Shown: positions 9,610-20,113 of the stretch, in pieces
How positions within the stretch are numbered: position 1 is the first letter of the stretch
How the letters are laid out: each line of letters opens with the position of its first letter
The notes under the pieces: model-generated
What the model was told of the DNA's origin: nothing
The model's database searches: none
The model's input: the letters and a program-made list of their open reading frames with translations, nothing else
DNA from: Peronospora farinosa
Lineage: Eukaryota; Oomycota; Peronosporomycetes; Peronosporales; Peronosporaceae
DNA length: 48,569 nt
Assembly: GCA_947646735.1 (NCBI GenBank)
Contig: CANTFK010000430.1
Location: 1 to 48,569 of the forward strand
Direction of reading: 5' to 3'
Translations under genes and position numbers: made by a program

Positions 9610-10778
9610 TGTGGCGAAGCGAAAGAGTGAATGTGGCAAAGTGTGATCGCATTTTTTGGTTAAGTCCGAAATGGCCAATATTGATGAATCGCGATCTCGC
9701 AGACGAAGTTCGAGACGATGGCAAATGGGATGGAAAACAGTGAATGGTGGAGTTCGTAGTTCTATGTGGAGTTAAGTATGGCCTAGAAACTACGCAATTG
9801 CGATCTCCAGTATTTTTCGATTGCGATCCGCGTGAACGTGATCGCTAAGAAGGAGGATTGGTACAGCCAAGTATGTGGAAGATGGTCTACGTTGCTTTGA
9901 TAGACTGGAATGAGCTGGACATGACACGTCATATAGATGGACCATCTCACATGACCCGAGAAACGGTGAAGAGAACAAGTCGTGATTCGGCGGACCGCGA
10001 TCCGATACTAAAATAAGTACCGCGATCCGATATCAATTATTAGTACCGCGATCCGATACTAATTATTAGCGATCCGATACAAAAATGGTATTAGATCCAA
10101 TTGAGGTGGCGATCCAGATCGCGGTGATATTGGAGTGGACCACATTACAAGATCTGATTTTTCCGAAAGGGCGATACGTGGCAACAGATCCTGAGCTACG
10201 GATAGTCAAGATCATAGGTTTTGGTATTTGATTGGTTAACATTAACAGAGTTCAATTTGCTTCTAAGTACACGTGTCGACTTCTCTTCCGGGCAGGATAT
10301 TTGGCCTCCCGACGCCGATAATATCGACTACAAGTGCACCCTGGATTGGTTTGGCCAGGTGAAGGAATTCTTAACATAACAACTCAACTGCGATTATCGG
10401 ACGCATATAAAAACAAGTAAGGGCAAGGCAAGCAAGTGCAGGACGGATCAAGTGGTCAGAAGTTCTGCTCAAGTGGTCAAAAGATTCAAGCTTCGCCTTA
10501 TTGGACTATTGGGGTCTATTGGTACGATCAACAAACAAGTACTCGATCGATCTTGTGAAGATTTCCACAGGATCACTTATACGCCCCATCTCTAAACCAA
10601 TTAGAATCAACATCGACTCAAGTCCACCGAGAAGAGTGCAACCCGCCCAACCGACGGGTACGCAAGGTGAAAAAGACTTTTCAAACGGAATCGGGGTAGC
10701 CCCTTCGTTATTCGGTCGTCCGGGCGCCAGTGGAGAGTCGGAGTCGCATCAGCAATTTTGCGAATCCCACTCCACCAG
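9610..10778 (+). mobile_element. Solo LTR nested in the gag of element 2
   Basis: The insert is 1169 bp, beginning TGTGGCGAAG and ending near CCACCAG. It is flanked by TTTAA (9605-9609) and ATTAA (10779-10783), a 5-bp duplication with one change. Its internal layout is LTR-like: U3 with four CGATCCGATA sites (9990-10085), a TATA-like box near 10405, then a U5-like end. Sequence from 10120 to 10515 matches 17010-17430, and its first 50 bases match the last 45 bases of the window, so at least three copies of this family are present here. The frame-restoring junction makes the boundaries firm to within a few bases. Confidence 0.82.
9990..10085. repeat. Four-copy CGATCCGATA site array in LTR U3
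   Basis: The ten-base core CGATCCGATA occurs four times at about 20-33 bp spacing, three of them preceded by CG, separated by TA-rich spacers such as CAATTATTAGTAC. Inference: a clustered binding site array in the LTR enhancer. Confidence 0.75.
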
Positions 10779-11199
10779 ATTAACGCTGAATCTAAATTCA
10801 AATCTGCTCGCTATGGTCTGCTATGGTATCATTCAAATGCCTCTAACAGGACGGAACCCATGGACCTCAGCCACACTGAAGAAGCTGAGCTTCAAGCTGC
10901 TGAGCAGCAAGGTAACATCCGTAGATGTTACATGACTAGACATCTCCGCCCTAGGTGTCCGTTGCGAAAGCAACGCTCAAATCGGCAGAGCCGAAATCCT
11001 GCTCCTAGCCAAAAGGCGAGCACGGCAGGAGAAAACGTCAACTCCCAGTAGGCGCGGGGAGACCTACTGGGAAAGAACTAAGTTCTATTGAACCTTTAGG
11101 AGGTAAAGGTAAACAGGGCTTAACCCCAGGTGTTTCTTTGGATGCTTCCATGGAACAGGATTACAAGCCAGGCTTGTTGGTTGTGTTGGCAACCGTTAA

Positions 11200-11640
11200 A
11201 GGTTTTGAGAAACCATGGTCAATTCTAATTGACTAGGTAACTATGTCCGACGTCGTTCCCTTGAAGGGAGTCAGCTATATGCTGAGGCGCTAGAAGCGCA
11301 AGAGGGTGATAGTAAAACCGTTCGTCTCGTGACGGGTGTACGTGTCACCTTTCCTAAAGTTCCGTTGAACTTAGGTGTGAGGTTTTTAGACTTCTAAAGC
11401 GTTAAACGCTGTCTAGTCTTGGATCTGGACTCGAGCTATAATCTCATTCTCGGTATGGCCTGGCTGGAACGCCATGAGACATGGACCGATTGGAGATCCA
11501 AAACCTTAGGAGCCACGCGCAATGTTCCTAGCGAAGTTTTAAAGAGTCATGAACCCACCTTCGCTAGAAAGCAGAAGTGCTATTGGCGCGAGTCATTAAC
11601 TGAGTCAGTTAGTGTGATGGACATTGAGTTGTGTCGGCAT
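11200..11640 (+). pseudogene. Protease region of element 2 pol
   Basis: Readable pieces resemble the protease of oomycete gypsy elements: ILID before an in-frame stop where the catalytic motif should be, then a VRLVTGVRVTFP-type stretch, and LDLDSSYNLILGMAWLERHE with the LG.WL motif that ends retropepsin domains. The catalytic D-S-G-A is not intact. The region is dense in short perfect hairpins, e.g. GTCAATT/AATTGAC near 11220 and TAACTGA/TCAGTTA near 11600. Confidence 0.65.
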
Positions 11641-11995
11641 CGGCTCTAGTGAAGATCAAATTTATGTCGATGACCTTGTTAGCAATATTGGCTATTATAG
11701 CGATTCACTGGATGTCTGTAATGCCATCGGCTCTCGCATAGGGCAAGCTAAAGTCAAAGACCTTGTTAGTGATGTCACCTGCGATAATGACTTTTACTGG
11801 ATGTCGGTAATGAAATCGGCTCCCGCATAGAGCAGGTTAAGGTCGAAGACCTTGTTAGTGATGTCACCTGAGATATTAACTTACTAAATGTTAGTAATGA
11901 CATCGGCTCTCGTATAGAGCAAGTTAAAGTTGAAGACCTTGTTAGTGATGTCAACTGTGACAATACCACTGGATGATGGTAATGACATCAGCACT
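11640..11995 (+). repeat. About 87-bp tandem repeats between protease and RT
   Basis: Four and a half units begin at about 11707, 11796, 11883 and 11968, each carrying a segment like GACCTTGTTAGTGATGTCA and a CATCGGCTCTCG-like core. The spacing of 85-89 bp keeps a roughly 29-residue repeat in the polyprotein, with LVSDVT as the readable core. Internal tandem repeats at this point of a gypsy polyprotein are unusual in my experience. Confidence 0.85.
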
Positions 11996-12559
11996 CGTAT
12001 TGAAAAGGTGAGGTCGAGGAGACCAACGACCTTGGTGATGAAGATATCCCGAGTACTTCAAAGGTACGGTCTCGTCAATGAGACGGAAACGTCGTCAGAT
12101 GGCGGCTGCAAGACGTAAGGCGTATGTTTTATCACGTAGTAATGTCAGTGACCAGATGTATACTATGATCAACGGAATGACAGGTGGTGTAGATGGTGAG
12201 GTTGAACTTGTGGCCCACCCATCAATAAATGCTCTCTTATTGATAGACGAAATGTTTGTGGATGAGTTTTATCAAGCCTTGAAGTCGGTGATCTATCCGA
12301 TATGGTGGTCATTCGACCTAACCTCGAGTTGTACCTATCCTCAGTTATCGATGAAGCAGTACTTGAAGATACAAAGGCGGCACTAAGTGCACGTAGTAAA
12401 TCATTTATTCTAAAGGACACTTCAGATCCCTACTATCCTTTAGTTAGGGAATTATAGGACGTGGTGTGTCACGATCCACCGTCGGTTCTACCCGCCTGAT
12501 AGGGTTTTACGTCATGAGATTGACTCGGTTCCTGGAACCAAATACTGCGTAACACGGCA

Positions 12560-13845
12560 GTGCCTTTCAAAGCACGCAGCGGGTATGGTGCGCGAGATGA
12601 AATCTCCGCACTCGACACCCACTTTCTGTGTCAAGAACCCATTGGTAAATGGCGTATCGTTCATGCTTATAATAAGCATAATGCAGCCACTATACCTGCA
12701 CAGACGCCAATACCTAGAAAGGATGTTCTTCAGAACAATATGGTCGGTTGTACCATGTACAGTGCGCTTGACTTAGTAGATGGTTACTACCAATTGCTCA
12801 TGCGAGCTAGCGATATTCCGCTCACTGCTGTTAGTACTCTGAGCGTTACGATCTGGGAGTGGCTGGTGATGCCCCAGGGGATGTCAAATTCTCCGGCTAC
12901 CTTTAACCGTTTGGTGACGCAATTGTTTTAACCCCATCGAGATTATGCACAGACGTACTTTTGATGACATTTTTGTCCATAGTCGAGCTAAACATGGGCG
13001 GTCGGATATTGAGAACCATATTGTTTATTTACGAGCTGTGATCGAGTGCATGCGCACTAATAATCTATATGCTAATGCATATAAGTGCATCTTCGATGCC
13101 AAAGAAATTCCCTTTCTAGGGCGCTTCATTGGGAAGCGAGGCCTCCGAGCAGATTCCGCTAAGGTCAAAACCATAGTAGATTGGCCGGTTCCACAGTCTC
13201 AGAAGGACTTGCGTAAATGGCTTGGCCTTGCCAATTACTTGCATAAGTACAGTGAAAGTTACGCTGATATGGCTTGGCCATTATCCAATCTCCTTAAAAA
13301 GGACGTGGCATGGTGTTGGCATTCCGAACATGAGGATGCTTTTCAAGCGGTGCACACAAGCCTTCTTCAAATCCCTATTTTGGCTTTGCCAGATCCTGAC
13401 CGACCGTTCAGCGTCGTCTGAGACGCGTCGGATTTTGCCATTGGCAGTGCTCTGTTACAAACATATGATGAAGGTCGTGAGCGTGTGATCGCTTTTGAAT
13501 CTCGCCAGCTGAAGGCTGCAGAAAAGAACTATCCAGTTCATGACAAAAGGCTACTTGCAATGAAGTATGCTCTAGTCAAATTCAAAGTTCATCTTCTGAG
13601 CTTGAAGCCTCTTGGGATCTATACCGATCATGGGTCTTTACGCACTGCGACTCAGTCGCCTCATCTCTCGCAGAGAATGGCCATATGTTTTTCATTCTTT
13701 GCTGAATATAATGTCGAGGTGAAATATAAGCCGGGCAAGCAAAATGTTTTTGCTGATGCGTTTTCACGCAGAGCTTTCTCATGTTACTACGTTGTCGTCG
13801 TCTATCACCGATATCATTCGTACAGAGTATGCTTAAGACAATCAT
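12560..13845 (+). pseudogene. pol: Reverse transcriptase and RNase H of element 2
   Basis: RT starts around HSTPTFCVKNPLVNG. WRIVHAYNKHNAATIPAQTPIPRKD is at about 12650-12722, ALDLVDGYYQ at about 12763, and MPQGMSNSPATFN at about 12870. The catalytic motif FDDIFVHSR (12960-12990) keeps both aspartates. The thumb and connection follow (KWLGLANYLHKYS, near 13215), then RNase H with DASDFAIGSAL, a SRQLKAAEKNYPVHDKRLLAMKYAL stretch and TDHGSLRTA. Stops at 12929 and 13419 and several frame shifts make it non-functional as it stands. Confidence 0.88.
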
Positions 13846-14039
13846 TGTGTCACCCTGCTGCAGGCTCTTGCCAGTGATGAGTTTAAGAACTCGGACATTA
13901 AATTGTCGGCACGATTAATTGCGAGCCTCCATCGATATTATATTGGTCAGGGGATGTTAGCTATTGTACAGATGTGGCGGATAATCCGCGTATTGTGGTT
14001 CCTAATGATGAGGACCTGAAGTATCGTATCCTCTATGAG

Positions 14040-14850
14040 GTACATGACACCTCCATCGGTGGTCATTTGGGTCGTGAAATGACCTGTGGATTGGTAGCCA
14101 AACTTATTGGTGGCCCAAACTTTTTAAATAAGTGAGCACATATGTGCGTACGTGTGAAACGTGTCAACGGGTTAAACTCTCACCCCATTCGGCGGCGCAT
14201 CTGGCTAGTTTGCCGATTCCCACTGGGTGCTGGGATTCCATTAGTATGTACCTTGTATTTGGCCTACCGAAAGATTCGCATGGCAATACGGGTATTGTGG
14301 TCTTTGTTGACCGTTTAAGCAAAATGGCTAAATTAGCGGCTGTGCCAGACTCGATCGATGGTGAAGGTACAGCGGAGCTGTTTATCGATCAAAGAATTTC
14401 GCCAACATGGCATTCCAGAGGCAGTTTTTTCTGATCGTGATCCTCGTTTTACGAATTTTTGGGAGTCCGTCTTTCAGGTACTAGGCAAACGATTGGACAT
14501 TTCCACAGCGGATCATCCGCAGACCGATGGTCAGACTGAACGTATTAATCGCGTCGTTAAAAATATCCTTCGCAGCTTTTATGCCGAAACGGCTAAGCGT
14601 TGGAGCTTCATGCTCCCTGTTGCGGAATTTGCAATAAATAATTTTGTGCACGCCACTACCGGCTACACTCCTTTCTATGTTAATGGCCTTACACAACCAA
14701 GCGTTCCGTTAACGCTACCACCGAGTGGTTCAGGGCTTAGTAGGGGAGAGGCTACCGATCGGCTTATTGATGTCAGCCCTGTTACTGCTAAAAAACAGGT
14801 GAGCGGGTTTCTGCTAACGCGGTTGAATGTCTAAAGACACAACGTCTGAT
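14040..14850 (+). pseudogene. Integrase of element 2, C-terminally truncated
   Basis: The N-terminal zinc-binding HHCC pattern is visible (H-D-T-S-I-G-G-H, then C-E-T-C at about 14155). In the core the second Asp (SDRDPRF) and the Glu (ADHPQTDGQTERINR) are present. The position of the first catalytic Asp reads ISMYLVFGLP where the family has ISMD, so it is probably lost. The frame ends near 14834 and the C-terminal domain is missing, replaced by unrelated sequence. Confidence 0.85.
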
Positions 14851-14859
14851 AGCCATAAT

Positions 14860-15130
14860 AAACAAAAGGAATAATCTGATGCTGGTAGAAAGAGAATCTC
14901 GAGCACAAATAGCCTGGACACGCTCATTTACTCGATCAGCCAATGCCTGTACAAGTCCTTCGCGCTTGCTCTCAAGATCGATCAATTTGTCTTCAATTGA
15001 TCTTGATCGGATTTCAGATCATCGACTGTCTGATCGAGCTGATCACGCTCGATCTGAGCCATTTACAATTTCGTCTCACTCCTGTAATTTTCGCTTGGTC
15101 CTCGAGTTACGACCATTGTAATTAATTTTC
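14860..15130 (-). pseudogene. Coiled-coil-like remnant on the minus strand
   Basis: From about 15125 to 14880 the minus strand encodes, with one frameshift, a charged helical stretch (MAQIERDQLDQTVDDLKSD then SKREGLVQALADRVNERV) with heptad-like spacing. It could be the N-terminal part of a gag of another retroelement family. It replaces the end of the element 2 integrase. I do not recognise a specific family. Confidence 0.4.
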
Positions 15131-15825
15131 GAATGCAATGACTGAGACGCCCGATCATTGGAAACTTTAATCGAAGCGATCACATCGGCCAAATTGTTCT
15201 CGATGACGTCCAACAAAAATTGGAATTTTATTTGGTCTTTATGCCGAGCTGTAGTAGCCTGAGGTATAGAATAGCGCTCCCCAATTCGTTTCGATAATCG
15301 GCCACCAGTTGGTTGGCGTCTTCCAACTTTTAACGGAAGGTGATGTAATATCGATTCAAGTATTCCACCAAAAACTTCGCTAGTTTTCGACCAGTTTTAA
15401 GATTTTCCTCCAAGAAAACACACCGAATTGTTATCCTGTTATTATGGGTAATGCGACTTTCGAGACAAACAGAAAGAGTGTCAATCTGTGCTTCCAAGTA
15501 GAATCTTCACTTGACTGCTCGGAAAATCCGCGGACGATCTAGAGATACTCAATAGATTGAGGACCAAAAATAGGAATCTTACATTGCCCAGGATTTCTAG
15601 CTGAAAATTAGACGACATAAAATTCGGATCGCTAAACAAAGTCATCGGATCATCAATTCAACGGCCACATCATTAAAGGTCGATGCTGGTGCGACATTAT
15701 ATGAGATGTCGATAGTAAAAGCACGAGAGTAGGGTTTTATCCAATTACGTATGCACGGATTACCAGCACTGTATGCCGATTATCATTGCAGGTTACGGCT
15801 GTGGTGAAGTGATGAAACAATTCAG
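15130..15825. other. No supported gene
   Basis: AT-rich sequence without a long open frame or clear repeat. Probably degraded transposon DNA. Confidence 0.5.
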
Positions 15826-15974
15826 AAGGGATCGATCAAGTAAATAGCGTTGATCCGAAACCACGTTCTATGATTGGTCAATTATTCATACGAGACGGCT
15901 GGAAAAGGTAGCAACGGTTAAGATCGAGAGCGTACTGGTGTGGACCACATTCCACGGTTGCAATCCAAGACAGT

Positions 15975-16046
15975 ATCGCGATCGCAATTCGCACCCCTTT
16001 ATAATCGCGATTCGCACTCCTTTATAATCGCAATTTGCACCCCTTA
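15975..16046. repeat. Three 23-bp tandem units in LTR U3
   Basis: Three consecutive copies of a unit containing ATCGCRATTYGCACYCCTT, the second and third starting TAATCGC. It is the counterpart of the CGATCCGATA array in the related LTR, but with different sequence. Confidence 0.8.
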
Positions 16047-16215
16047 ATAACTGCTATTATATGTTTTTAGCTTAAAAAGACAAATGTCCATCAGAATATG
16101 CTTAATTGGTCGACCCCTCACTTCAATCCAAGATTTAAATCAGATCGAGATCGTGATCCGTATTACGTTATCATCGCGATCCTTACCTCGTTAAGCTCGC
16201 GATCCTTAATCACTT

Positions 16216-16832
16216 CCCAATTCGCGCCTTCGAGCAACAACGGCCAAGAGACGAAGACCTTCAAAGAGCCGGTCAACCGGCCCCCTCCGACCAGGGCGGG
16301 AAGTCCCTCCAACGGGAGGCCCAGGATAAGAGGGGGGAGGTTTTCCCTCTGCTGCGTGCGCTATGGGGGGCAAGCGCAGCGTGCGAACCGTAAGGGGAGC
16401 ACCAACCCTGTTACCCCCGGGGGGGAGAGGATCGACGACCGCGGTTATCATTCCCTCTTTCCCCAATAGTTCCTGCTATTCTACGTCAGCCTTCAAGACG
16501 CCGATTCGATCGCTGAGCGCGAATCTCGGTCCCACGAAGTGAACTTGCCAAGAACGTGAATTGATCGGCCCCGTCCAGGTGCATCAGCGGTCGATCGGGA
16601 CTGATCGGTGTGGTGCCCGGCGCTTGTTGCGATCATTGAGCCACTGTTTACACCTCGGGCTGGATACCCGATTCCACGTGCCCTTTTCGGAGTGTCCCCC
16701 GTGACGCCCGACGTCTCGAGCCAGCAGATTGAGCCAGCGAGGCGAAGAATGACGAAGTCCTGGTAGAAGCACTCCAGACATCTTACCAATCCTTAATGTT
16801 TGAAATAGACGGTCTGTTCTTCTTCTCTTCAA
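16216..16832. mobile_element. 617-bp GC-rich insertion between 23-bp direct repeats
   Basis: A perfect 23-bp direct repeat (core CTCGCGATCCTTAATCACTT) occurs at 16193-16215 and 16833-16855. The block between has higher GC content and different texture than the surrounding LTR and is absent from the related LTR. The arrangement is that of an insertion with a long target duplication, as non-LTR elements make, though no A tail was seen. Open frames on the minus strand (16466-16206 and 16853-16584) show no family I recognise. Confidence 0.6.
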
Positions 16833-17574
16833 AAGCTCGCGATCCTTAATCACTTACAAATCGATCGTCAATCCATAACCTCGATCCAAGATTCGAACCC
16901 AGATCGAGATTGCGATCCATGCCTCGTTACGATCGCGATCATTAAATAATTACAAATTGACCGTCGATTCATTGCCTCAATGCAAAATCCGGATCGAGAT
17001 TGAAATCACGATGGTGTCTGAAGCGGACCATATATTAAGATCTGACTTTATTCAAGCGGACGACGCGTAGAAGTAGATTCTAGACTACAGATAGACTGAG
17101 TTATAGGTTTTCATATTGATTGTTAAGCATTACAGCGTTCAATATAACATTAAAAAGGACGCGTGTCGACTTCTCTCTTTCGGGCTGGATTTATTGGCAC
17201 CCGACGTCAAGGAGATCGACAGCAGGTTTACCCTAAATTGTTTTGGCCAAGCGAAGGAACTTCTAATACACAACAAATACGATTGGACGTAGCAAAAAGT
17301 AAGGGCAAGGCAAGGCAGGTGTAGGACGGACCAAGTGGTCAGACAGTTCGAGTGGTTAAAAAAGTTCTAGTGGTTTGAAGGATAAAGTGCCGAAAGATTC
17401 AATCCTCGCCTCATTGGACAACCGCGATTGATAGGAAAGAATGCAATAAGTACTTGCGATAGTTAGCAAATTCAAGACTGACTTGTATTTGAGAGAATAT
17501 CATTAAGTATAAACTAACTACTGATTGGTCTACTATGAAGATCGGATACGCGTCTCTTTAAAAGCGTGTCCCTA

Positions 17575-17775
17575 CGTACGAGCTTATATATATTTGAGCT
17601 GATGACGTCCGTCTGTGACGTCACCATGACGCCTAGTCCCAACTAAGCGTCATCCTCGTCGAATGGGAATCCATCCATGGTTATCAATTCGCGAGGGTGG
17701 GTCACATTGATGTGCCTCACCCAAGTGAGAGGTCTAAGGTACCACGTACCCTTTGAAATCTCCCCGATACGTATC
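17575..17775. repeat. LTR fragment related to the LTR at 4041-4444
   Basis: It shares with 4300-4390 the ordered blocks GAATCCATC, GAGG.TGGGT, AAGTGA.AGGTCTAA and CCCTTT. Hairpins lie at matching places: TGACGTC/GACGTCA (17602-17622), ATGACGC/GCGTCAT (17626-17653) and a bulged AAGGTAC/GTACC-CTT stem that corresponds to AAAGGTC/GACC-CTTT near 4366. Confidence 0.6.
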
Positions 17776-17779
17776 ATAT

Positions 17780-19080
17780 ACCTAACAAACTCGTGTAAGT
17801 TACATCCGGCTTGAACAGCTTATCTGATGCGTGTAAGCGTACGTACCCGTCTTTTTCTCGTCAGCCAGATATTGGAACTTTTCACGTAGTAAAAGAATAG
17901 CAAGCGTCTCCAGCAGCTTGGCTATACGCATGACGATCTGATCATCCGAGCACCATCTTATTCTCTCTCAGACCAGCAAACTCCGTCAGCATGACCTCAT
18001 AGGTGGTCTGGCTCTTTTTAATAGTAGACCTCACTTACTATTCCTATGTCAGAACCCTGTGTCCTCAAAACCGAAATCGTGTCGGAGTTTTCAACGGATG
18101 ATTTCTTCGTTTTGCGCCGGTGGTGGTATTGCAAAAATTGTGCCTGGGATTGGGAGCGCACCACCTGGGGGAGCATGGATATGCTGCCATTACACTCACC
18201 AAGCCAGTTGCAGTAGTTTAATTGAGGACTGACAGTATTACATCAAATTCACTTCAGCATCGCCTCATTAACTCAAGTCGCTCCTAATGCCGCATCAGCT
18301 GCTTGATCAACAAGCAAAGATCATTATAAGAATTAGTTTCCTCCTCGCAAGCTGCCAAAAATTATTACTCATAGTTGTTGAACTTCATAGACGATAACTA
18401 CTTCTACAATGCTGAGGCAGTCGGGGAGGAGCCTGATTGCAGCTATCAATATCATTAGTGATGATCAATCAAATGCTGCAGACTTGAGCATCGACAAAGA
18501 CATCGGGCCGACAATGGGTATCAAGCTTTTCTTTCATGTCATTACAAATGGCTGTACCCGCTATATAATTAAACTGAGCAAATTACTTGGTTTCTAAATT
18601 AGCAATACCTTTTGCAAAACATGTTGTCTTCCAGTGAAGCTTTCCATACAGATTGCATGCTGGAAGTATCCATACCGGCACTGCATTTGATGCTATTGCT
18701 AACGTGCAATAAGTATCCAATACAGAAAGCAATTAAATGCTATCGGCTGCAGTTGACGTATAACTAAGCTTTTTTTCTGTCAGCAAAAGCGGACAATACG
18801 GTCTCTTCCCGTTGAAAGCAGCCACAACCACTGGAGCACGAACCATCAATGCATGTACATGAAAGCAATCCATCTCAGCAATTATTCGTGAAGCCAATCT
18901 ACTTCAAACCTTGACACGCCACAATTTATGAGCTAAACATTGGTAGTTTCCCAACCTTTCGAATATCACAGATCTGTTGACAAAGACGGCCGTATCTCCA
19001 GCTGATCTGCGCTCCGACTCCGTATCACGTCGACTTCAACGACATTCACTCTTACGTCTCTTGTTGCCCAAGTAGCAGCA
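17780..19080. other. No supported gene; possible decayed coding remnant on minus strand
   Basis: On the minus strand around 18030-17830 broken frames give protein-like stretches (QTTYEVMLTEFAGLRENK, then IAKLLETLAILLLREKFQY) that I cannot assign. A 62-codon frame at 18409-18597 has no motif. The remainder is anonymous and leads into the first RWP-RK gene. Confidence 0.4.
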
Positions 19081-19132
19081 GCATGAGCCCACCCTCACCT
19101 GCTCGACGTGCTGTTTCACCACCGCCTACTAC

Positions 19133-20113
19133 TTGTGTGGCCACCTCATGTGGACACCATCTAACGTCGAGTCACGAAGAAGGCAGCAGCGCAGCGACAG
19201 CGACTACGAAGAACAATCACTCAACAATGAAGAAGATGATGAAGAAGAAGAAGAGTCGGCAGCAAGTGGCTCGGAAGTTGAAGACTTTACTCGCGGTAAA
19301 AGACGTCGACAACGGATTCACTTTAACGTCGAGCAGTTGCAGACGGTTTACTACCTTCCACTCAAGACGGTGAGCGCTATCGTAACATTTGGACGGTTGG
19401 CACATCAATGCGGCAATAACAGAGTGTCATGCAACACATTTCATGTTGCTTGTGGCAAAGTGCATACGTAGTGTAACTAGAGTGATTGTAATAGTAACGA
19501 TCACGAACGTTGAGTTGTGTTCAGGCAGCGGAACAACTCGGTATTTGTGAAGCAGCGTTAAAACGGATTTGCAGACGTAATTTCATCCAAAAGTGGCCGT
19601 ACAGACAGTTGTCGTCCGTTCGTCGACGTATCACACAGCTTGAGGACCGTCGTGCTGACATGGTTGCTAACCATGGTGGTACGAATGAATTTAACCTGCG
19701 AGAATACTCATCTAAGCTTCGTCTTACAAAGTACTTTATAAGTAGACAGACTGGAGCATTTTACACGTCGTGAGTTCCAGGAACACACTTCCTTTGTGAC
19801 ACCAGAACAGTTTGATATAAAGCTGCAACAACTGGAAGAGGAAGAGAACCAGATCATCCGATTGGCCCACCAACCACGTCTACCGACACAATCAGTTCGA
19901 TCTTGTACGACAACATCGTGTCAGCAAAACTTACAAGAGCAGCGAGAACTACAACGACCGATCCTGAATGAAGAACGAATCGTTCATTCAAACGGCATAC
20001 AAAGCACAATTGCGGATTTACCACCATTGGACCTCGATCGTGTAGATCGTGAATTTCCACTGTTGTTGCTAGCCAACGTGTGCGACTCCGTCCGAGCTTA
20101 CACAAAAGTTTAA
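19133..20113 (+). CDS. RWP-RK domain protein 1 (putative transcription factor), two inferred introns
   Basis: Exon 1 (19133-19369) has an acidic Glu/Asp/Ser region and KRRRQRIHFNVEQLQTVYYLPL. A GTGAGC donor at 19370 and TTCAG acceptor ending at 19524 join in phase 0 to AAEQLGICEAALKRICRRN and KWPYRQL, rebuilding the RWP-RK helix-turn-helix with KWPYR in place of RWPxRK. A second, 64-bp intron (19679-19742, phase 1) would join to HFTRREFQEHTSFVTPEQF and an acidic coiled coil, ending at a stop at 20111-20113. The start is uncertain: another ATG at 19083 opens a Ser/Pro-rich frame like those of the other two RWP-RK genes, but out of frame. RWP-RK proteins bind DNA and are expanded in oomycetes. 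Confidence 0.72.
19370..19524 (+). other. Inferred intron 1 of RWP-RK gene 1
   Basis: 155 bp, GTGAGC...GTTCAG. Removing it restores the conserved helix between the leucine-rich start and the WPYR motif. Read without splicing, the frame enters non-conserved residues and stops. Confidence 0.75.
19679..19742 (+). other. Inferred intron 2 of RWP-RK gene 1
   Basis: 64 bp, GTACGA...TATAAG, phase 1, joining two open frames. Splice sites are weaker than for intron 1; a frameshift is the alternative. Confidence 0.45.

Larger units (their letters stand above)
8881..11050 (+). pseudogene. gag: Ty3/gypsy gag remnant of element 2, interrupted by a nested LTR
   Basis: The first part starts near 8887 (MESHNHLSEAQRLALDKY), shifts frame near 8985 and continues to about 9609 with the capsid-like [19 protein letters not shown] segment. 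A stop lies at 9432. The frame is cut at 9609 by a nested insertion and resumes at 10779. After the junction come EPMDLSHTEEAELQAAEQQ and a decayed zinc-knuckle region in which the CCHC spacing is no longer complete. Removing the insert and one duplication copy joins the two halves in frame. Confidence 0.8.
8281..14850 (+). mobile_element. Decayed Ty3/gypsy LTR retrotransposon (element 2), plus strand
   Basis: The order is AT-rich LTR/leader sequence (about 8281-8880), gag (8881-11050, split by a nested LTR at 9610-10778), protease (about 11200-11500), a linker with about 87-bp tandem repeats (11640-11990), RT (about 12560-13200), RNase H (about 13370-13780) and integrase (about 14040-14850). 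In-frame stops and frameshifts occur throughout, but much of RT, RNase H and integrase is still readable. The integrase C-terminus is lost, and the right LTR was not found in place. Confidence 0.88.
15830..17440 (+). repeat. Diverged long LTR of the 9610-10778 family, interrupted
   Basis: The part 17010-17430 aligns with 10120-10515 of the nested solo LTR, sharing blocks such as CGTGTCGACTTCTC, GTAAGGGCAAGGCAAG and AAGTGGTCAGA. Upstream lies U3-like sequence with site arrays: three 23-bp units around ATCGCRATTYGCACYCC (15975-16046) and several CGATCCTTA/CGATCC motifs. A 617-bp foreign block (16216-16832) interrupts it. Left end not defined. Confidence 0.65.
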
